Positions 33,568 through 42,565 of a DNA stretch of 64,000 nt are shown one piece after another. Under the pieces are notes generated by a model that was not told where the DNA came from, did no database searches, and was given only the letters and a program-made list of their open reading frames with translations. The stretch is from positions 1 through 64,000 of the forward strand of contig NZ_JAFFQA010000027.1 in the NCBI RefSeq assembly GCF_016919065.1, given 5' to 3'. The DNA is from Desulfobulbus rhabdoformis. GTDB taxonomy: Bacteria > Desulfobacterota > Desulfobulbia > Desulfobulbales > Desulfobulbaceae. Within the stretch, counting starts at the first letter, position 1. Every line of letters begins with the position of its first letter. A program made the translations under genes and the position numbers.

Positions 33568-34839
33568 ATGAGCGCAACTCAACAAAGCACCATGGATCGG
33601 GTTCATAAAGGTCTTGCCGCCCGATACCGTAAAGAAAAACGATTTCGCCTCTTTGGCCTCTCTGCAATCATTATGAGTCTGGCCTTTTTGGTGCTCCTTT
33701 TGGGCTCCATTGGAGCCAAAGGCTATACAGCTTTTCTCCAGACCGAGATCCTTTTGGACATCCATCTCGATGCAGAGACACTTGATGTGGAAAATCTGGC
33801 AACAGCCAACTATGGATCCTTGGTAAAGCGGGCGATGCTAGACAACTTCCCTCAGGTCAAAGGTCGTCGTGACAAGCGAGAACTCAGCAAATTGGTCAGC
33901 ACCGGAGCCTCCTTTCAGCTGCAGAAGCTGGTCATGAGCCAGCCAGAACTCATCGGCACCGTCCTCTCGCTCTGGGTGCCAGCCGACGACGAGGTGGATA
34001 TGTTTGTCAAAGGACATATTTCTCGTGAGCTCCCTGAATCTTCCCGACGTATTAATGACAAAGAAATCGAATGGATCGATCAGTTGCAGGCTGCCGGGCG
34101 TATCAAAAAATCATTCAACGCTACCTTCTTTGAGGCAGGTGACTCCCGTGAACCTGAACTTGCCGGTATTCGTGGCGCGACCATGGGCTCTTTTTACACC
34201 CTGCTGGTCACCTTGCTGCTCAGCTTTCCCATTGGTGTCGCGGCCGCGGTCTACCTGGAGGAATTTGCCCCCCAGAACAGGCTCACCGATCTGATCGAGG
34301 TCAACATCAACAACCTGGCCGCCATTCCCTCCATTGTCTTTGGTCTTTTGGGTCTGGCCGTCTTTTTAAATTTCATGAGCCTGGCCCGTTCCAGCTCGCT
34401 TGTTGGTGGTCTGGTTTTGACCCTGATGACCCTACCCACGATCATCATCGCGGCACGCGCCTCACTTAAGTCGGTTCCCCCCTCGATTCGAGAGGCTGCT
34501 CTGGGTGTAGGTGCTTCCAAGATGCAGACCATCAGCCATCATATTCTGCCACTGGCGCTTCCGGGCATGCTGACCGGAGCCATCATCGGTATGGCACGCG
34601 CCCTGGGGGAAACCGCACCTTTGTTGATGATCGGCATGGTGGCCTTTATTGTCGATGTGCCATCTGGTTTTTCCGATCCGGCCACGGTGCTGCCGGTGCA
34701 AATTTACCTCTGGGCGGATTCACCGGAACGCGCCTTTGTCGAGCGTACGTCGGCCGCCATCATGGTGCTGCTCTTTTTGCTCTTAACCATGAACGCAACA
34801 GCGGTCATTCTGCGAAACAAATTCGAACGTCGCTGGTAA
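33568..34839 (+). CDS. pstA: Phosphate ABC transporter permease PstA
   Basis: Second channel subunit, 423 residues from ATG 33568 (AAGGAG 7 bases upstream). TM1 is at about 30-55, followed by a long periplasmic insertion (about 60-200), much longer than in E. coli PstA. The permease core starts GIRGATMGSFYTLLVTLLLSF, then NINNLAAIPSIVFGLLGLAV, SIREAALGVGASKMQTI and ARALGETAPLLMIG. It is downstream of pstC beyond MITE copy C. Confidence 0.93.
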   Translation: MSATQQSTMDRVHKGLAARYRKEKRFRLFGLSAIIMSLAFLVLLLGSIGAKGYTAFLQTEILLDIHLDAETLDVENLATANYGSLVKRAMLDNFPQVKGRRDKRELSKLVSTGASFQLQKLVMSQPELIGTVLSLWVPADDEVDMFVKGHISRELPESSRRINDKEIEWIDQLQAAGRIKKSFNATFFEAGDSREPELAGIRGATMGSFYTLLVTLLLSFPIGVAAAVYLEEFAPQNRLTDLIEVNINNLAAIPSIVFGLLGLAVFLNFMSLARSSSLVGGLVLTLMTLPTIIIAARASLKSVPPSIREAALGVGASKMQTISHHILPLALPGMLTGAIIGMARALGETAPLLMIGMVAFIVDVPSGFSDPATVLPVQIYLWADSPERAFVERTSAAIMVLLFLLLTMNATAVILRNKFERRW

Positions 34840-34857
34840 TCAAAATAAAACCGTTTG

Positions 34858-34875
34858 CTAACAAAAATCGAACTC
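34858..34875 (+). promoter_or_regulatory. Weak Pho-box-like pair upstream of pstS
   Basis: CTAACAA (34858) and CGAACTC (34869) keep the 11-base period and central AAC, but are poorer matches than the other boxes. pstS often has its own start site. Confidence 0.35.
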
Positions 34876-34931
34876 ACTGCATCTAACTTATCCAACGTCA
34901 ATTTTACATTACTTTTAAAGGAGATTCTCCC

Positions 34932-35981
34932 ATGCGCAAATTTGGATTAACTCTGGCTGCCGCCTCCATGCTGGTTGCTGCCACCACCACTGCTCAGGCT
35001 GCTGGTCGTGATTACATCTCCATGGTTGGTTCGTCCACCGTGTATCCTTTCTCTACCTCGGTTGCCGAGCAGTTTGGTAAAACCACCAAATTTAAAACCC
35101 CGAAAATTGAATCCACAGGTACCGGTGGCGGTATGAAACTGTTCTGCGCCGGTGCAGGAACTGATACTCCTGACCTGACCAACGCCTCCCGCCGCATGAA
35201 AAAATCTGAGATGGCAACCTGCCAGAAAAACGGCGTGAAAGAAGTTACCGAGATCAAAGTTGGGTATGATGGAATCGTTGTTGCCAACTCCAAGAAAGCT
35301 CCTCAGTTCAAGGTAAGCCGTAAAGATCTCTATCTTGCGCTTGCCAAGGTCGTACCGAGCCCGGACGGAGCAGAGAAACTGGTTGAGAACCCCTATAAAA
35401 CCTGGAAAGACGTCAACAAGTCATTGCCTGCAGACAAAATCGAGGTTCTCGGTCCTCCCCCCACCTCAGGTACCCGCGACGCCTTTGTTGAGCTGGTTAT
35501 GGACGAGGGATGCTCTGAGTATGGTTTTGTCAAAGCCATGAAAAAAGTTGATAAAAAGAAATTCAAAGCTGCCTGCCGCACCGTACGTGAAGACGGCGGC
35601 TACATCGAGGCTGGCGAGAATGATAACCTGATCGTCCAGAAACTCGAGGCGAACCCGCGCAGCCTGGGTATCTTTGGTTTCAGCTTCCTGGACCAGAATG
35701 CAGATAAGATCCACGGTTCCATCATCGATGGCTCCGAGCCCACCTTTGAGAACATTGCAGACGGTTCCTACGTTGTCTCCCGTCCGCTCTTTATTTACGT
35801 GAAAAATGCCCACGTTGGCGTTATCCCCGGTATCAAAGAGTTCCTGGCCGAGTACACCAGCGATCGTGCCTGGGGAGAGGAAGGCTATCTTGCAGAGAAG
35901 GGTTTGATTCCTGCCCCGAAAGCCGAGCAGAAAAAATATGCCGATATCGCCAAAAACCTTACCCCCGTGGTGCTTGACTAA
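34932..35981 (+). CDS. pstS: Phosphate-binding periplasmic protein PstS
   Basis: A 349-residue periplasmic phosphate receptor. A Sec signal peptide ends TTTAQA before AGRDY. Phosphate-contact motifs are SMVGSSTVYPFST near the mature N-terminus, STGTGGGMKLFC, and PPPTSGTRDAF. The YDGIVVANSKK strand is typical. An AAAGGAG ribosome site precedes the ATG. It is third in the operon, after pstC and pstA rather than before them. Confidence 0.95.
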   Translation: MRKFGLTLAAASMLVAATTTAQAAGRDYISMVGSSTVYPFSTSVAEQFGKTTKFKTPKIESTGTGGGMKLFCAGAGTDTPDLTNASRRMKKSEMATCQKNGVKEVTEIKVGYDGIVVANSKKAPQFKVSRKDLYLALAKVVPSPDGAEKLVENPYKTWKDVNKSLPADKIEVLGPPPTSGTRDAFVELVMDEGCSEYGFVKAMKKVDKKKFKAACRTVREDGGYIEAGENDNLIVQKLEANPRSLGIFGFSFLDQNADKIHGSIIDGSEPTFENIADGSYVVSRPLFIYVKNAHVGVIPGIKEFLAEYTSDRAWGEEGYLAEKGLIPAPKAEQKKYADIAKNLTPVVLD

Positions 35982-36022
35982 CAACGAGAGGGAGTGGCAT
36001 ACTCAAACCACTACAGTACAAT

Positions 36023-36050
36023 GACGAAAGGCTCGTATGAGCCTTTCGTC
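36023..36050 (+). other. Intercistronic hairpin between pstS and pstB
   Basis: GACGAAAGGCTC and GAGCCTTTCGTC form a 12-bp perfect stem with a 4-base loop. There is no T tract, so it is more likely an RNA-stabilising or processing element than a terminator. Confidence 0.6.
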
Positions 36051-36065
36051 GTCAGGAGTTAACAG

Positions 36066-36956
36066 ATGGCAACAGCAATGGACACGGTCTTAGACATGCG
36101 TGATGCTATAGCAGAAAAAGAGGAAGGGGAAGCAGCCGCGGCTAAGGTACGCAAGGTCGACCGTGATCAGCGCCAAACTGTCGGTGTCCCCTTTGTTGAC
36201 GAACCACGCATGACCTGTAGGGAAGTCAACGTCTATTATGGCGAGAAACACGCCATTCATGATGTTTCAATAGATGTGGGCAAAAATGAGGTCCTTGCCA
36301 TGATCGGCCCCTCGGGCTGTGGTAAGTCCACCTTTCTTCGTTGCCTCAACCGGATGAACGACACCGTGGCCACCTGTCGGGTCACCGGTCAAATCCTTTT
36401 GGATTCCCTTGATATCTACGACAAGAAAGTCGACGTGGTGCCCCTGCGGGCACAGGTGGGCATGGTTTTTCAAAAACCCAATCCCTTTCCGAAATCCATC
36501 TTTGAGAACGTCGCCTACGGCCCCAAAATTCACGGCCTGGTAAGCAACAAAACCGAACTGACCGATATTGTCGAGGACTCCCTGAAAAAGGCGGGACTGT
36601 GGGATGAGGTCAGTGACCGTCTGGAACAGCCCGGCACCGGCCTCTCCGGTGGTCAGCAGCAGCGACTCTGTATTGCCCGCGCCATCGCCGTACGCCCAGA
36701 GGTAATCCTCATGGATGAGCCCTGTTCCGCTCTGGACCCCATCGCCACGGCCACGGTTGAAGACCTGATCACCGAGCTCAAGACCCAGTATACGATTGTC
36801 ATCGTTACCCATAACATGCAGCAGGCAGCCCGTGTCTCCCAGCGCACCGCCTACTTTCACCTGGGCGATCTGGTTGAGGTCGGCCCCACGGATCGCATCT
36901 TTACCAACCCCCGGCACCAACTCACCGAGGACTACATCACCGGTCGATTTGGCTGA
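36066..36956 (+). CDS. pstB: Phosphate ABC transporter ATPase PstB
   Basis: Energises phosphate import. A 296-residue ABC ATPase with a charged N-terminal extension of about 45 residues absent from most PstB. Walker A is GPSGCGKST, followed by FLRCLNRMND, the PstB-specific VGMVFQKPNPFPKSI, signature LSGGQQQRLCIARA and Walker B VILMDEPCSALDP. The C-terminus RHQLTEDYITGRFG is diagnostic for PstB. It ends the operon before a terminator. Confidence 0.96.
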   Translation: MATAMDTVLDMRDAIAEKEEGEAAAAKVRKVDRDQRQTVGVPFVDEPRMTCREVNVYYGEKHAIHDVSIDVGKNEVLAMIGPSGCGKSTFLRCLNRMNDTVATCRVTGQILLDSLDIYDKKVDVVPLRAQVGMVFQKPNPFPKSIFENVAYGPKIHGLVSNKTELTDIVEDSLKKAGLWDEVSDRLEQPGTGLSGGQQQRLCIARAIAVRPEVILMDEPCSALDPIATATVEDLITELKTQYTIVIVTHNMQQAARVSQRTAYFHLGDLVEVGPTDRIFTNPRHQLTEDYITGRFG

Positions 36957-37050
36957 TTTCTCCTGAGTCGTACATTATTCCCCCACCCAATCTGCACGCA
37001 TACCCGCTGCCCCAACCCAACAGTAGGTTCTACGGGCCAGAAAGGTCAAA

Positions 37051-37077
37051 GAGGCGGACATCACCGCCTCTTTTTTT
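37051..37077 (+). terminator. Terminator of the pst operon
   Basis: GAGGCGG (37051-37057) pairs with CCGCCTC (37064-37070), followed by seven T residues. Confidence 0.92.
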
Positions 37078-37206
37078 CTCTGCTCATCTCTTTTTTTATG
37101 GTGTCTCCATTTGGCAACAACCGCTGAAGCGGTTACAATTCCAGGTATAATTGGAAGAGACTAGACGGAATGTAGATCTCGTCTACCCGGACCTGTCTTT
37201 GTTGCC

Positions 37207-38298
37207 ATGAGGTACATGTTGATGACACTTTTGCTCCAGCCTCACCGCATGCGTCAAAAAATTCTAACGACAGTTGTTTTGCTGGCTGCCTTCACTGGTC
37301 TTTATGCCACCACCTTTGTCAATTACCTGCTCTTTCATTCTCTTGCAGAAATATTCAGCATTGTGGTGGCCTTTTCCATCTTTGTTCTCGCTCGAAACTC
37401 AGCAAAGTATATTCACAACGCCTACCTGCTTTTTATCGGTATCGCCTACCTTTTTATCGGTTTTCTCGACCTGCTCCATACCCTATCCTATAAGGGAATG
37501 CCCATTTTTACCGACTATGCCTACTATGCCAACCAACTCTGGATTGGTGCCCGGTATATGGAAAGCATCACCCTTCTGATTGCGTTTACTTTTCTCGGTT
37601 CCAAAAAACTGCCAGGGGTGGAGCAGATCTTCGCGGTCTACTTCCTGATGACAGCCCTGCTTGTTGCCTCAATTTTCTCCTGGAAAATTTTCCCGGTTTG
37701 CTTCATCGAAGGTATCGGCCTGACTTCCTTTAAAAAAATCAGCGAATATCTCATCTGTGCCATTTTAGTGATGGCGCTGTATCTGCTCTATAGACATCAA
37801 GAAAAGTTTGAGCGCAAAACCTACCACATTCTCTTTGCATCCATTATCTGCACCATTATATCCGAGCTTGCCTTTACCTTTTATATCAGCAATTACGGAT
37901 TTTCTAACCTCATTGGCCACTATTTCAAAATCTTCTCCTTTCTTCTGGTCTACCTGGCCATTATCAAGACGGGCATTGAACGGCCTTTTGAACTCATCTT
38001 TCGTGAGCTCAAAGAAAGCAACCAAAACCTGGCAGCGGAGATTTCCTGGCGTAAACGCATGCAGCAACAAAATGAGGGCCTGATTGAAAGCCTGCACAAA
38101 GCGCTTGATGATATACAAACACTGGAGAGCATCCTCCCGGTCTGCATGTACTGTAAAAAGGTGCGCGATGACAGTAAGTCCGCCCGAGGAAAAGGGCCCT
38201 GGATGCGAATGGAGAAATTTTTGTATCAGAAAAACGGAACCGCAATTTCCCATGGGTGCTGCCCGGAATGTTATGAAAGACTCAAAGAGGATATGTAA
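37207..38298 (+). CDS. MASE3 membrane sensor with C-terminal zinc motif, no output domain
   Basis: A 363-residue protein with about seven hydrophobic helices in residues 15-255, matching the MASE3 sensor domain (FIGIAYLFIGFLDLLHTLSY). A short coiled coil (about 262-300) leads to a Cys cluster: LPVCMYCKKVRDD, then SHGCCPECYERLK. Similar Cys clusters often cap histidine kinases and response regulators in Desulfobacterota. There is no kinase, cyclase or HTH domain, so it may feed another protein. The gene converges with the next one with a 17-base overlap. The start may be internal (MRQKIL). Confidence 0.75.
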   Translation: MRYMLMTLLLQPHRMRQKILTTVVLLAAFTGLYATTFVNYLLFHSLAEIFSIVVAFSIFVLARNSAKYIHNAYLLFIGIAYLFIGFLDLLHTLSYKGMPIFTDYAYYANQLWIGARYMESITLLIAFTFLGSKKLPGVEQIFAVYFLMTALLVASIFSWKIFPVCFIEGIGLTSFKKISEYLICAILVMALYLLYRHQEKFERKTYHILFASIICTIISELAFTFYISNYGFSNLIGHYFKIFSFLLVYLAIIKTGIERPFELIFRELKESNQNLAAEISWRKRMQQQNEGLIESLHKALDDIQTLESILPVCMYCKKVRDDSKSARGKGPWMRMEKFLYQKNGTAISHGCCPECYERLKEDM

Positions 38299-38941
38299 GG
38301 CTGGCCAGGACCTGGTTGGTATGCAGGGCCTCGGGATTAGGGCTTTGCCAATAGGCACAGAGATCTTCAGCCGTATCCAGATCCCTGAGTGCAGGCAACA
38401 GCGCAACCTCCTGCCCTTCTGCATGAAGGCGCCGCAACGTTTCAGCAAGAACCTGATCCGTACTCCAGGTCATCTCCGTCATTACGGACTGTACTGACAC
38501 ACCCCTTATTGTTGCCAACAGGCAGTAACCGCCATCCTTGGCCGGTGCCAACACCACAGGCCCCCTGCTGAGGGCCTCTCTGGCCTGTACCAGGACGGTA
38601 CTGGTCATATCCGGAATATCGCTGCCGATTAATATCCCGCTTTCCGCGCACTGGTGACAGGTTATCAGTCCATGCTGCATACGCGCACCGAGATCCTGTC
38701 CCTGCTGTGCCAGACAGACAGCCGCCTTCTCCTGCCAGGATTTCGGCAGCTGGTCGACTTCCCCCCCGGTATACAGTAAGCTCAAAGGTATGCCGCTTGC
38801 CGCTATCTGGTCCAGGATATCCTCGACCATGGCCTGGTAGAGACGGCAGGCTCCAGCCGGTCCCAGGCGGGGGATCAATCTGGTCTTCACCTTCCCCGGA
38901 AGGGGCACCCGCACCATCAGCGCTATCATTGTGGGGTTCAT
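38282..38941 (-). CDS. DUF2064 / TIGR04282 glycosyltransferase-like protein
   Basis: A 219-residue CofC-like nucleotidyl/glycosyl transferase fold: ALMVRVPLPGKVKTRL (NTP-binding start), GAGACRLY-type helix, QGQDLGARMQHG, ILIGSDIPDMTS, and the metal-site block LAPAKDGGYCLL. The start at 38941 overlaps the preceding stop as ATGA. TIGR04282 proteins are named transferase 1, rSAM/selenodomain-associated, and are later linked to arsenosugar synthesis. It is the last gene of a six-gene operon that begins with a radical SAM gene. Confidence 0.82.
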   Translation of the reverse strand: MNPTMIALMVRVPLPGKVKTRLIPRLGPAGACRLYQAMVEDILDQIAASGIPLSLLYTGGEVDQLPKSWQEKAAVCLAQQGQDLGARMQHGLITCHQCAESGILIGSDIPDMTSTVLVQAREALSRGPVVLAPAKDGGYCLLATIRGVSVQSVMTEMTWSTDQVLAETLRRLHAEGQEVALLPALRDLDTAEDLCAYWQSPNPEALHTNQVLASLTYPL

Positions 38942-40002
38942 CGCCCTCTCCCAAGCCATTTTTCCATCTTCTCCCAGCACCAGATAAGGGGCATAAGGAC
39001 ACCTCCAAAGAGGCAAACCGCTCCCCAGCCTAGCAGCAGGGCAACCAGGTTGGAGGGTGTTTTCTGGCCAACGATGCGGTCATAGACTCCAAGCATCCAG
39101 TCACTCTTTTGCTTAAAAATTGTCTGCAGGACAACATCGATAAAGAAGAAAGGCTGCCAGCAGTTTTGCGCCAGGTAGGCACCGATACGTTCAATACGCC
39201 TGTTGATGCCGGGCAGGGAAGCCGGGAAAAAAAGTGTGGAGAAAAAACCGTGTACTATGGGGCTGAGCAGGAGATGACCGCATTGGTGATGGAGGCGATA
39301 GATTTGGGGTAACCGCTTAAAAAAATCATCGAGGCCCGTGCTGAAGGCCACCATGATCAGGCCCATACTCAGGTATCGCTGAAAAAAACCTTCGCTTTCA
39401 AAGCGTCTGGCCGAGGTTACAAGCGTACCAGGCAGGGTGATCAGCCGTCCCTGCAGCCGCAGAATTTCAGCCATCCGCTGGTCCTCGAGGAAAGGGAGTC
39501 GCTCGTCAAACCCACCAACATGCTCAAACCAGTTGCGTGAGAGCAAAAGCCCCTGGTCACCATTGGTGGTATTGACTCGGTTGAGCCTGGTTTTGGCCTC
39601 GATATAGCGATAACTCAGCTCATGGGCACGACTGCTTCGCTGAAAAGAAAGACTGAAATGTCCCGCAACCAGTGGCGTTTTCCAGCTGGCCTTCCGCAAA
39701 GCCTGGAGTGCATCGGCAAGCAAAAAAGGATCCTCAAGTCTGGAATCGGCGTGAAGAAAGAGCAGGTACACCCCGTGTGCCTGGGCGGCGGCATCATTCA
39801 TCTGAGCGCCCCGTCCCCGGCGGGCCTGGACGAACCGGGCCCCTCCAGCAAGACTCACCTGCCTGGTCCTGTCGGAGGAGCCACCATCTCCCACAATGAC
39901 GTCAAGGCGTATCCCGCGTTGGCGCTGAAGATCAGCCAGGAGAAGCGGCAGCGATTGGGCCTCATTCAGCGTAGGAATGATGATGCTCAAGGTGGTGGTC
40001 AT
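38938..40002 (-). CDS. TIGR04283 family glycosyltransferase 2 with membrane tail
   Basis: A 354-residue GT2 enzyme: LSIIIPTLNEAQSLPLLL, DVIVGDGGSSDRTRQV, FLHADSRLEDPF (metal-binding DxD-like HAD) and GGFDERLPFLEDQRM acceptor site. Canonical TIGR04283 proteins are about 230 residues; this one has an extra C-terminal region of about 120 residues with a hydrophobic helix near 325-345. It overlaps both neighbours by 4 bases and pairs with TIGR04282, as in rSAM-associated clusters. Sugar donor and acceptor are unknown. Confidence 0.85.
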   Translation of the reverse strand: MTTTLSIIIPTLNEAQSLPLLLADLQRQRGIRLDVIVGDGGSSDRTRQVSLAGGARFVQARRGRGAQMNDAAAQAHGVYLLFLHADSRLEDPFLLADALQALRKASWKTPLVAGHFSLSFQRSSRAHELSYRYIEAKTRLNRVNTTNGDQGLLLSRNWFEHVGGFDERLPFLEDQRMAEILRLQGRLITLPGTLVTSARRFESEGFFQRYLSMGLIMVAFSTGLDDFFKRLPQIYRLHHQCGHLLLSPIVHGFFSTLFFPASLPGINRRIERIGAYLAQNCWQPFFFIDVVLQTIFKQKSDWMLGVYDRIVGQKTPSNLVALLLGWGAVCLFGGVLMPLIWCWEKMEKWLGRGR

Positions 40003-40757
40003 TGCCTGAGCCAGGAGTGAAGTTGTCGCGCCTGCTCCTGAAATGCAGGAACGGAAGGATCTCGAGGGCGTGGCAAGGCAACCAGGAGTTCATGGGTGAA
40101 GCCGCCTCCCTCCTGATCCATCAGCCAGATGCGATCAGCCAGGAGCAGGGCCTCCTGGACATCATGGGTCACAAAAATCACCGTCTGCTGCCGGTCACGC
40201 ATCAGCCGCAGCAACAGGCTCTGCATCTCTTCCCGGGTCTGTGCATCCAGGGCGCCAAAGGGCTCATCCATCAGCAGGAGACGCGGTGAACGAATAAGCA
40301 CCCGTGCAAGGGCCACCCGCTGTTTCATCCCACCGGAAAGCGTTTGCGGAAGCTGCCCCGCGTAGTCGAAGAGGCCCACCTGCTGTAAAAGCGCATCCAC
40401 TTCGCCCGAATCAATGGTGTTTGCCTTCATCCCAAAGGTGACATTTTCCCGCACGGTCAACCAGGGGAAGAGCGCATCCTCCTGAAACACGACCCCCCGA
40501 TCCGGGCCAGCGTCTCCAATCTCTTGCCCTGCCAACAGACATTTTCCACTGCTAGGTTGTAAGAATCCGGCAATGACCTTCAACAGGGTCGACTTGCCGC
40601 AGCCGGAACGACCAATCAGACAGACCAGCTCCCCCTGCCGGAGTTCCCCCTGAAGGTTACTGAAAACCAGACGTGCCGCACCATTTATTCTGTACCAATG
40701 GCTCAAGGCCTGAATACGTAAAAGAGGATCGATTTGCACAGATTGCTCCATAGTCAC
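39999..40757 (-). CDS. ABC transporter ATPase, SsuB/TauB type
   Basis: A 252-residue ATPase: GRSGCGKSTLLKVIAGFL (Walker A), GVVFQEDALFPWLTVREN (Q loop), LSGGMKQRVALARVL signature and LLLMDEPFGALDAQTR (Walker B). The VFQEDALFPW form is typical of nitrate/sulfonate/taurine importers. It starts at GTG overlapping the permease stop, and its end overlaps the glycosyltransferase start. The substrate cannot be told from the ATPase. Confidence 0.9.
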   Translation of the reverse strand: MTMEQSVQIDPLLRIQALSHWYRINGAARLVFSNLQGELRQGELVCLIGRSGCGKSTLLKVIAGFLQPSSGKCLLAGQEIGDAGPDRGVVFQEDALFPWLTVRENVTFGMKANTIDSGEVDALLQQVGLFDYAGQLPQTLSGGMKQRVALARVLIRSPRLLLMDEPFGALDAQTREEMQSLLLRLMRDRQQTVIFVTHDVQEALLLADRIWLMDQEGGGFTHELLVALPRPRDPSVPAFQEQARQLHSWLRQ

Positions 40758-41590
40758 AGCCTTCGTGCACTTTTAAAAAGAGTCCGCAGGAGCAGCACCA
40801 AAAGGGAATCGCAAAGTTTGCCGATAAGGGCAATGAGGAAGATTCCAACCACGATAAGATCGGTCTGCCCAAGCATGCGGGCATCCATAATCACGGCCCC
40901 CAAACCATCGGGCACCCCGGTAAGTTCTCCTAGAACCAGGTAAGCCCAGGCAATTCCCATCCCCAACCGTAGCCCCACTATGATATTGGGCATAGCCATG
41001 GGCACAATGATGGAAAACACGCGGCCCAGTGGTGACACACCAAGCATGGCCCCGGCCTGAAGATAGACAGGGGCCACCAGAGCGGAACCGGTGAGGGTAT
41101 TTTGGTAGATTGGAAAAAAAGCGGCCAGAGCCACAAGAAAAACTGTAGTTTTCAGGCCAATACCAAACCAGATCATCGCCAGGGGCAGCCAGCAGATGCC
41201 GGGAACTGCGCGGAGCCCATTGACCAAGCCACTGAGCAAAGCGTTGATTCGCTCGATCCGCCCCGAACAGAGGCCAAGGGGGATGGCGCAGAGTGCTGCC
41301 AGGGAAAAGCCGGAGACGACCCGGACAAGAGAGGCGCTCAGATCCCCCCAAAAGCGACCACTGTACGGCCCGCTCCCCGGCTGATCAAAGATATAGGATT
41401 TCGCCGTAATCAAAACCTGTTCAGGTGATGGCAGCAGATAGGCGGGCACCAGATTGAACCGGCTTATTCCCTCCCAGAGAGCGAGCAGCAGCAGGGGGAG
41501 CAACACCCCCAAAACAAGGGAGCCGAGGGGTCTCTTCCCTTTGTTTTTCTTCTCGTTCACCAACAGTGCATCTTTGCTCAGGTCTGTCAA
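40754..41590 (-). CDS. ABC transporter permease, SsuC/TauC type
   Basis: A 278-residue inner-membrane permease with about six helices and the family block NGLRAVPGICWLPLAMIWFG followed by GLRLGMGIAWAYLVLGE. The reading frame appears to start at TTG two bases after the binding-protein stop; a later GTG is also possible. It forms one importer with the adjacent ATPase and binding protein. Confidence 0.88.
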   Translation of the reverse strand: MTDLSKDALLVNEKKNKGKRPLGSLVLGVLLPLLLLALWEGISRFNLVPAYLLPSPEQVLITAKSYIFDQPGSGPYSGRFWGDLSASLVRVVSGFSLAALCAIPLGLCSGRIERINALLSGLVNGLRAVPGICWLPLAMIWFGIGLKTTVFLVALAAFFPIYQNTLTGSALVAPVYLQAGAMLGVSPLGRVFSIIVPMAMPNIIVGLRLGMGIAWAYLVLGELTGVPDGLGAVIMDARMLGQTDLIVVGIFLIALIGKLCDSLLVLLLRTLFKSARRL

Positions 41591-41592
41591 AC

Positions 41593-42546
41593 TTATCGGG
41601 CCAACTCCAGCCGGGCCTGTTGCACAAAGCGCAGGTCAAAGAGGGTGTTATAATCAGGCTGTCGGCTGATCACGCCAAGGGCCTGCATACGTTCGCCCAG
41701 GGCTTTGGCCTGCTTGATAAAGTGCTCATCCATGGACCAGGCAAGCTCCATATTTTCAGCGGCCTGCTCAAGGATGGTGCGTGGCGTCCCAAAGGCGGCC
41801 GCGCGTTCCAGCCAGGTTGCACGGTCCTGATTGAGGCTCTGGGTTGCCCGGGCATGGGCAGTAACCAGTGTTTGTACGGCCTGGGGGTTTTCTTCAATCA
41901 GCTTGCGATTGACCAGCATTCCCGCATTGATTGTGCCCACGGATTCACCAAAATACGGATAGGAGAGAATGCGGCCATACCCCTTGTCAACCGCCATGGT
42001 GGGAAAGGGTTCACCCGAGAGAAAGGCATCTATAGCCCCCTTGGCCAGGGCCGTGCCCATATCAAAAAAATCCACCCGAACCAGCTGCACATCTTTTTGC
42101 GGCGACAGCCCATTACGGGTCAGGGCTTCACGCAGAAGGATCTCATGCATCGTTCCGGGCACATAGCCAATTTTCTTTCCTTTGAGCTCGCCGATGGTCT
42201 TGATCCCTCCATCAGCCTTCACCACCAGGGCTGAACACTTATTGCACAAGGCCGCGACGACAACCACGGGTTGTCCCATGACCGCGGAGCGAATGGCGTG
42301 CGCCAGGGTGGTGCCGGTCATGTCCAGGCTGCCAGCGAGCAGCGCTGTCTTTTGATCAGCGGGGTTGGTAAAGGCAAAGACCTGGGCAGTGTCGCCCTCC
42401 GGCAGATACGGTTGATAAAAGAAGGGTTGAATGGTCTGCGCAGTTTTCCAGGTACCGACACGATATTCAGCCGCCAGGCCAGGGTTGTGCAGGGCAAGGA
42501 AGGTGCCGAAAAAAAATGCGAGAGCAAGACTGAGTTGACGCAGCAT
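41593..42546 (-). CDS. ABC transporter substrate-binding protein, NMT1/SsuA-like
   Basis: A 317-residue periplasmic protein. The signal peptide ends LHNPGLAA before EYRVGTWKTA. The fold follows NMT1/THI5-SsuA proteins: PADQKTALLAGSLDMTGTTL, GELKGKKIGYVPGTMHEILL and ALAKGAIDAFLSGEPFP. A notable LCNKCSALVV motif places two Cys near the predicted ligand cleft, which could suit a thiol, metal or arsenical ligand. AGGAG precedes the ATG. The gene lies 19 bases after the radical SAM gene. Confidence 0.88.
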   Translation of the reverse strand: MLRQLSLALAFFFGTFLALHNPGLAAEYRVGTWKTAQTIQPFFYQPYLPEGDTAQVFAFTNPADQKTALLAGSLDMTGTTLAHAIRSAVMGQPVVVVAALCNKCSALVVKADGGIKTIGELKGKKIGYVPGTMHEILLREALTRNGLSPQKDVQLVRVDFFDMGTALAKGAIDAFLSGEPFPTMAVDKGYGRILSYPYFGESVGTINAGMLVNRKLIEENPQAVQTLVTAHARATQSLNQDRATWLERAAAFGTPRTILEQAAENMELAWSMDEHFIKQAKALGERMQALGVISRQPDYNTLFDLRFVQQARLELAR

Positions 42547-42565
42547 AATTTCTCCTGAAAGACGA

